DNA from: Acidobacteriota bacterium
GTDB lineage: Bacteria > Acidobacteriota > Terriglobia > Acidoferrales > UBA7541
Assembly (NCBI GenBank): GCA_019239815.1
Contig: JAFAZL010000704.1
Coordinates: forward strand, 1 to 7,402
Length of the DNA stretch: 7,402 nt
Reading direction: 5' to 3'
Shown: one piece after another, positions 5,637-7,402 of the stretch
Layout: each line of letters opens with the position of its first letter
Position numbering within the stretch: the stretch's first letter is position 1
Translations under genes and position numbers: made by a program
Notes under the pieces: generated by a model
Databases searched by the model: none
What the model saw: only the letters and a program-made list of their open reading frames with translations
Told to the model about the DNA's origin: nothing

Positions 5637-7208
5637 TCACGCTTCGGCGTTCGGTTCCAGAGCTTTTTGGACGAGGGCTTTCGCGCCGGGTTTTCCTGAG
5701 AGGACGAGATCGAGCCATTCGGCGCCAACTCTTGAGAGGCGGATGGCTTCGCTGGTGAGCGATTCGGGGCCGCCGGAATCGGCGTTGCCGAAGTAGACGC
5801 GATCGAGCGGCTGCGCGGCGGCGATGCGATTGACTGTGTATTGGCCGGGTACTGACATGAACATCGGATGGCCGCGGCGATAGATGCGGACTTCGATCGG
5901 ATCGACGTTGAATTCGGGCATCAGTTTCTGGAAATCGGCCAGCACGCGGGCGGCGAGCGTTTTGCAGGCGTTTTCATCGAGGAGCGTAGAACGCTGGAAT
6001 TCCCGCAGCGGCGTGTAGAACGAAAGGATGTTGTTTTTCTGTTTGTAGCCGGGCTGATTGCGAACGGTCCAGTCGGCGACGATGAAATCGGTGAAAGTGT
6101 TGCCGGGGCACCAGTTATCGTAGCCGCGATTGTAGACGGGCTTGTCGAAGATGACGTTGACGACGGGATACGGTGCGAAGCGCGTGCGGCGCATCGCAGC
6201 GAGTTGAGCGTCGGACAGGCCGCGCACGAGGCGCGAGGTGATGTGCTTGGGCGTGCACATGATTACGGCTTTGGCGCTGACGGTGATTGGCTTGGCTTCG
6301 TGAATGTAGGTGACTTTGACTTCGTCTTTTTCGGAGACGACAGCAACGACCGTTGCGTTGCCGAGCATGCGCTCGGCGAATTTGGGCTTGAGGACTTCTA
6401 CGAGTTTGTGCGTGATGCATCCGAGACCGCCGGGAAGGATGACGCGCTTACTATCTTCGCCTGTGGCAAGACCGCGCGCGGCTTCGATGCCGACGTAAGC
6501 GGAAGTGTCCTGACAGGTCGCGCCCCAGTTTGAAGGGCCGTAACCGTCCCACCATTCCTGAACTTCTCTTGCGTAGCCGGCGGTGAATTCTGTGAAGGGC
6601 AGCGCGTCGAGCTCTTTCATGCGCTTGGTCGCATCGATCTTGCGCATATCGTCGCGGAATTTGCGAAAGCTGGCGCGGACTTCTTTCGGGTAAGGCAGTT
6701 CGTCGATGCCTTTGATCCACGTATCGGCGACAAACGTTTTGTTGACGATGGTCGGATCGGGATTGTCGACGGGCAGGAGCTTGAGGCCGATTTCGGCGGA
6801 GAGCTGGTCGCCTTCGTCGCCGCGAAATGCGTAGGCCGAGCCGGTAGCGAACGGTTGGCCGTCGAATTCTTCTTGGTAGGCGTTACCGCCGAAGTGATCT
6901 TCTTTTTCGAGGAGCAAAAAGTCTTTGCCGCGCAGGAAATAGGTGGCAGAGAGTCCGGCGGAACCTGCGCCGATGATGACGACTTCGACTTTCCGGCTGA
7001 CGGGAGGGAAGTCGAATGCGTGGCCGTCGCGAACTTCGTGGCAGATTTCGAAATGTTCGCCGTCGACTTGAGGTGTTGGGCTGGGGGCGGCTTTGCCGGT
7101 TTCGTCAGGACGAGCGGCGATGAGCGAATGGTCGATTGGACACCCAGCGGCGACAGAACCTGCAACCACAAATTTGATGAAGTCGCGTCGCGAATTTGGC
7201 GATGTCAT
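5637..7208 (-). CDS. Tat-exported FAD-dependent amine oxidase-like oxidoreductase
   Basis: This 523-residue flavoprotein has a consensus twin-arginine signal, S6-R-R-D-F-I-K12, then a hydrophobic stretch (FVVAGSVAAG) ending at C23, so it is exported folded, with cofactor, and might be lipid-anchored. The FAD-binding Rossmann motif is VVIIGAGSAG (G80-x-G82-x-x-G85), with E101 in LLLEKEDHFGG at the ribose-binding strand end. A long substrate domain follows. The C-terminal flavin-contacting segment (VYFGNADSGGPESLTSEAIR, 471-490) corresponds to the FAGE...GA..SG segment of monoamine/polyamine oxidases but is divergent (GN instead of GE). ATG 7208 overlaps the permease stop by four bases (ATGA) and has AGGAGC nine bases upstream. 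Linkage to a PotC-like permease suggests an amine or polyamine substrate (inference). Other members of the NAD(P)-binding/FAD amine oxidoreductase family, such as desaturases or protoporphyrinogen oxidase-like proteins, cannot be excluded. Confidence 0.92.
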   Translation of the reverse strand: MTSPNSRRDFIKFVVAGSVAAGCPIDHSLIAARPDETGKAAPSPTPQVDGEHFEICHEVRDGHAFDFPPVSRKVEVVIIGAGSAGLSATYFLRGKDFLLLEKEDHFGGNAYQEEFDGQPFATGSAYAFRGDEGDQLSAEIGLKLLPVDNPDPTIVNKTFVADTWIKGIDELPYPKEVRASFRKFRDDMRKIDATKRMKELDALPFTEFTAGYAREVQEWWDGYGPSNWGATCQDTSAYVGIEAARGLATGEDSKRVILPGGLGCITHKLVEVLKPKFAERMLGNATVVAVVSEKDEVKVTYIHEAKPITVSAKAVIMCTPKHITSRLVRGLSDAQLAAMRRTRFAPYPVVNVIFDKPVYNRGYDNWCPGNTFTDFIVADWTVRNQPGYKQKNNILSFYTPLREFQRSTLLDENACKTLAARVLADFQKLMPEFNVDPIEVRIYRRGHPMFMSVPGQYTVNRIAAAQPLDRVYFGNADSGGPESLTSEAIRLSRVGAEWLDLVLSGKPGAKALVQKALEPNAEA

Positions 7209-7402
7209 GCGGCTTGCTCCTGCGTTGCGTGTTGCTCGAGAAGGTCTTGCGGTTCAGCGCCCAGGCTGCGGGTGCGAATGCGATACCAGATCACGATAAG
7301 CGCGACCGACACAGCAAAGATGAGTGTCGAGATCGCATTGATTTCTGGCGTGATACCGCGGCGGAGGCGGCCCCAGATTTCGAGCGGCAGCGTGTTGTCT
7401 CG
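7205..7402 (-). CDS. PotC/YdcV-type ABC transporter permease, C-terminal 65 residues (partial)
   Basis: Reading the minus strand from the right edge gives an open frame of 65 residues ending at TGA 7207-7205. It contains TLPLEIWGRLRRGITPEINAIST followed by a hydrophobic helix (about residues 27-40, IFAVSVALIVIWY) and a basic RIRTR. This is the characteristic C-terminus of the inner-membrane permease of spermidine/putrescine-type ABC importers (PotC, YdcV), where the loop IWxxLRRGxxPxINAxST precedes the last transmembrane helix. A charged tail (SLGAEPQDLLEQ...) follows. The stop overlaps the oxidoreductase ATG, so the two are translationally coupled. The ATPase, other permease and binding protein would be expected further right. 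Substrate by family: polyamines or related cationic solutes. The frame starts outside the window. Confidence 0.85.
   Translation of the reverse strand, partial: RDNTLPLEIWGRLRRGITPEINAISTLIFAVSVALIVIWYRIRTRSLGAEPQDLLEQHATQEQAA
7216..7221 (-). promoter_or_regulatory. Ribosome-binding site of the amine oxidase-like gene
   Basis: AGGAGC on the minus strand (7221-7216) lies seven bases before ATG 7208, inside the last codons of the permease gene. It confirms the start that puts the Tat motif at residues 6-12 and supports translational coupling. Confidence 0.65.

Noticed and set aside
5868..6533. 221-residue plus-strand frame antisense to the amine oxidase-like gene
   Set aside because: Composition is a mirror of the flavoprotein coding strand and it has no recognisable motif.

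Overview
The window looks like a chromosomal segment of a GC-rich bacterium, most likely an Acidobacteriota (Terriglobia/Koribacter-like) lineage. The hints are a short lysine/glutamate-rich protein opening MARGWES, which I associate with that phylum, a metallo-beta-lactamase tail joined to a PilZ domain, Tat-exported oxidoreductases and frequent non-ATG starts. The assignment is inference and cannot be proven from the sequence alone. I see no tRNA, rRNA, CRISPR array, insertion sequence or phage gene. No gene-free stretch exceeds 300 bases; the longest is 491-731 (241 bases).

Plus-strand part (1-1895). The 3' end of a gene encoding an MBL-fold hydrolase tail plus a PilZ domain ends at 490. 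It is followed by a short tandem near-repeat, a hairpin and a good intrinsic terminator (592-618). A complete, apparently monocistronic radical SAM protein with a CX3CX2C cluster motif and four C-terminal cysteines (732-1895) comes next and converges on the minus-strand block.

Minus-strand part (1930-7402). Seven genes point the same way. In transcription order they are: the C-terminus of a PotC/YdcV-type ABC permease (enters from beyond the right edge); a Tat-exported FAD amine-oxidase-like protein whose ATG overlaps the permease stop (ATGA); a secreted amidohydrolase of the N-acyl-D-amino-acid deacylase family, 9 bases further on; then, after 106 bases, an AhpD-like carboxymuconolactone decarboxylase family protein; a three-helix membrane protein; an 81-residue charged protein; and a PPOX-type flavin split-barrel protein with a TTG start preceded by a strong Shine-Dalgarno.

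The first three minus-strand genes form a tightly coupled unit. They suggest that uptake of a polyamine-like solute is coupled to extracytoplasmic oxidation of an amine and hydrolysis of an N-acylated amine or amino acid. This is the most interesting functional hypothesis here. The remaining minus-strand genes are spaced 74-98 bases apart and may be separate small transcription units. I did not find a clear-cut novel defence or mobile system.
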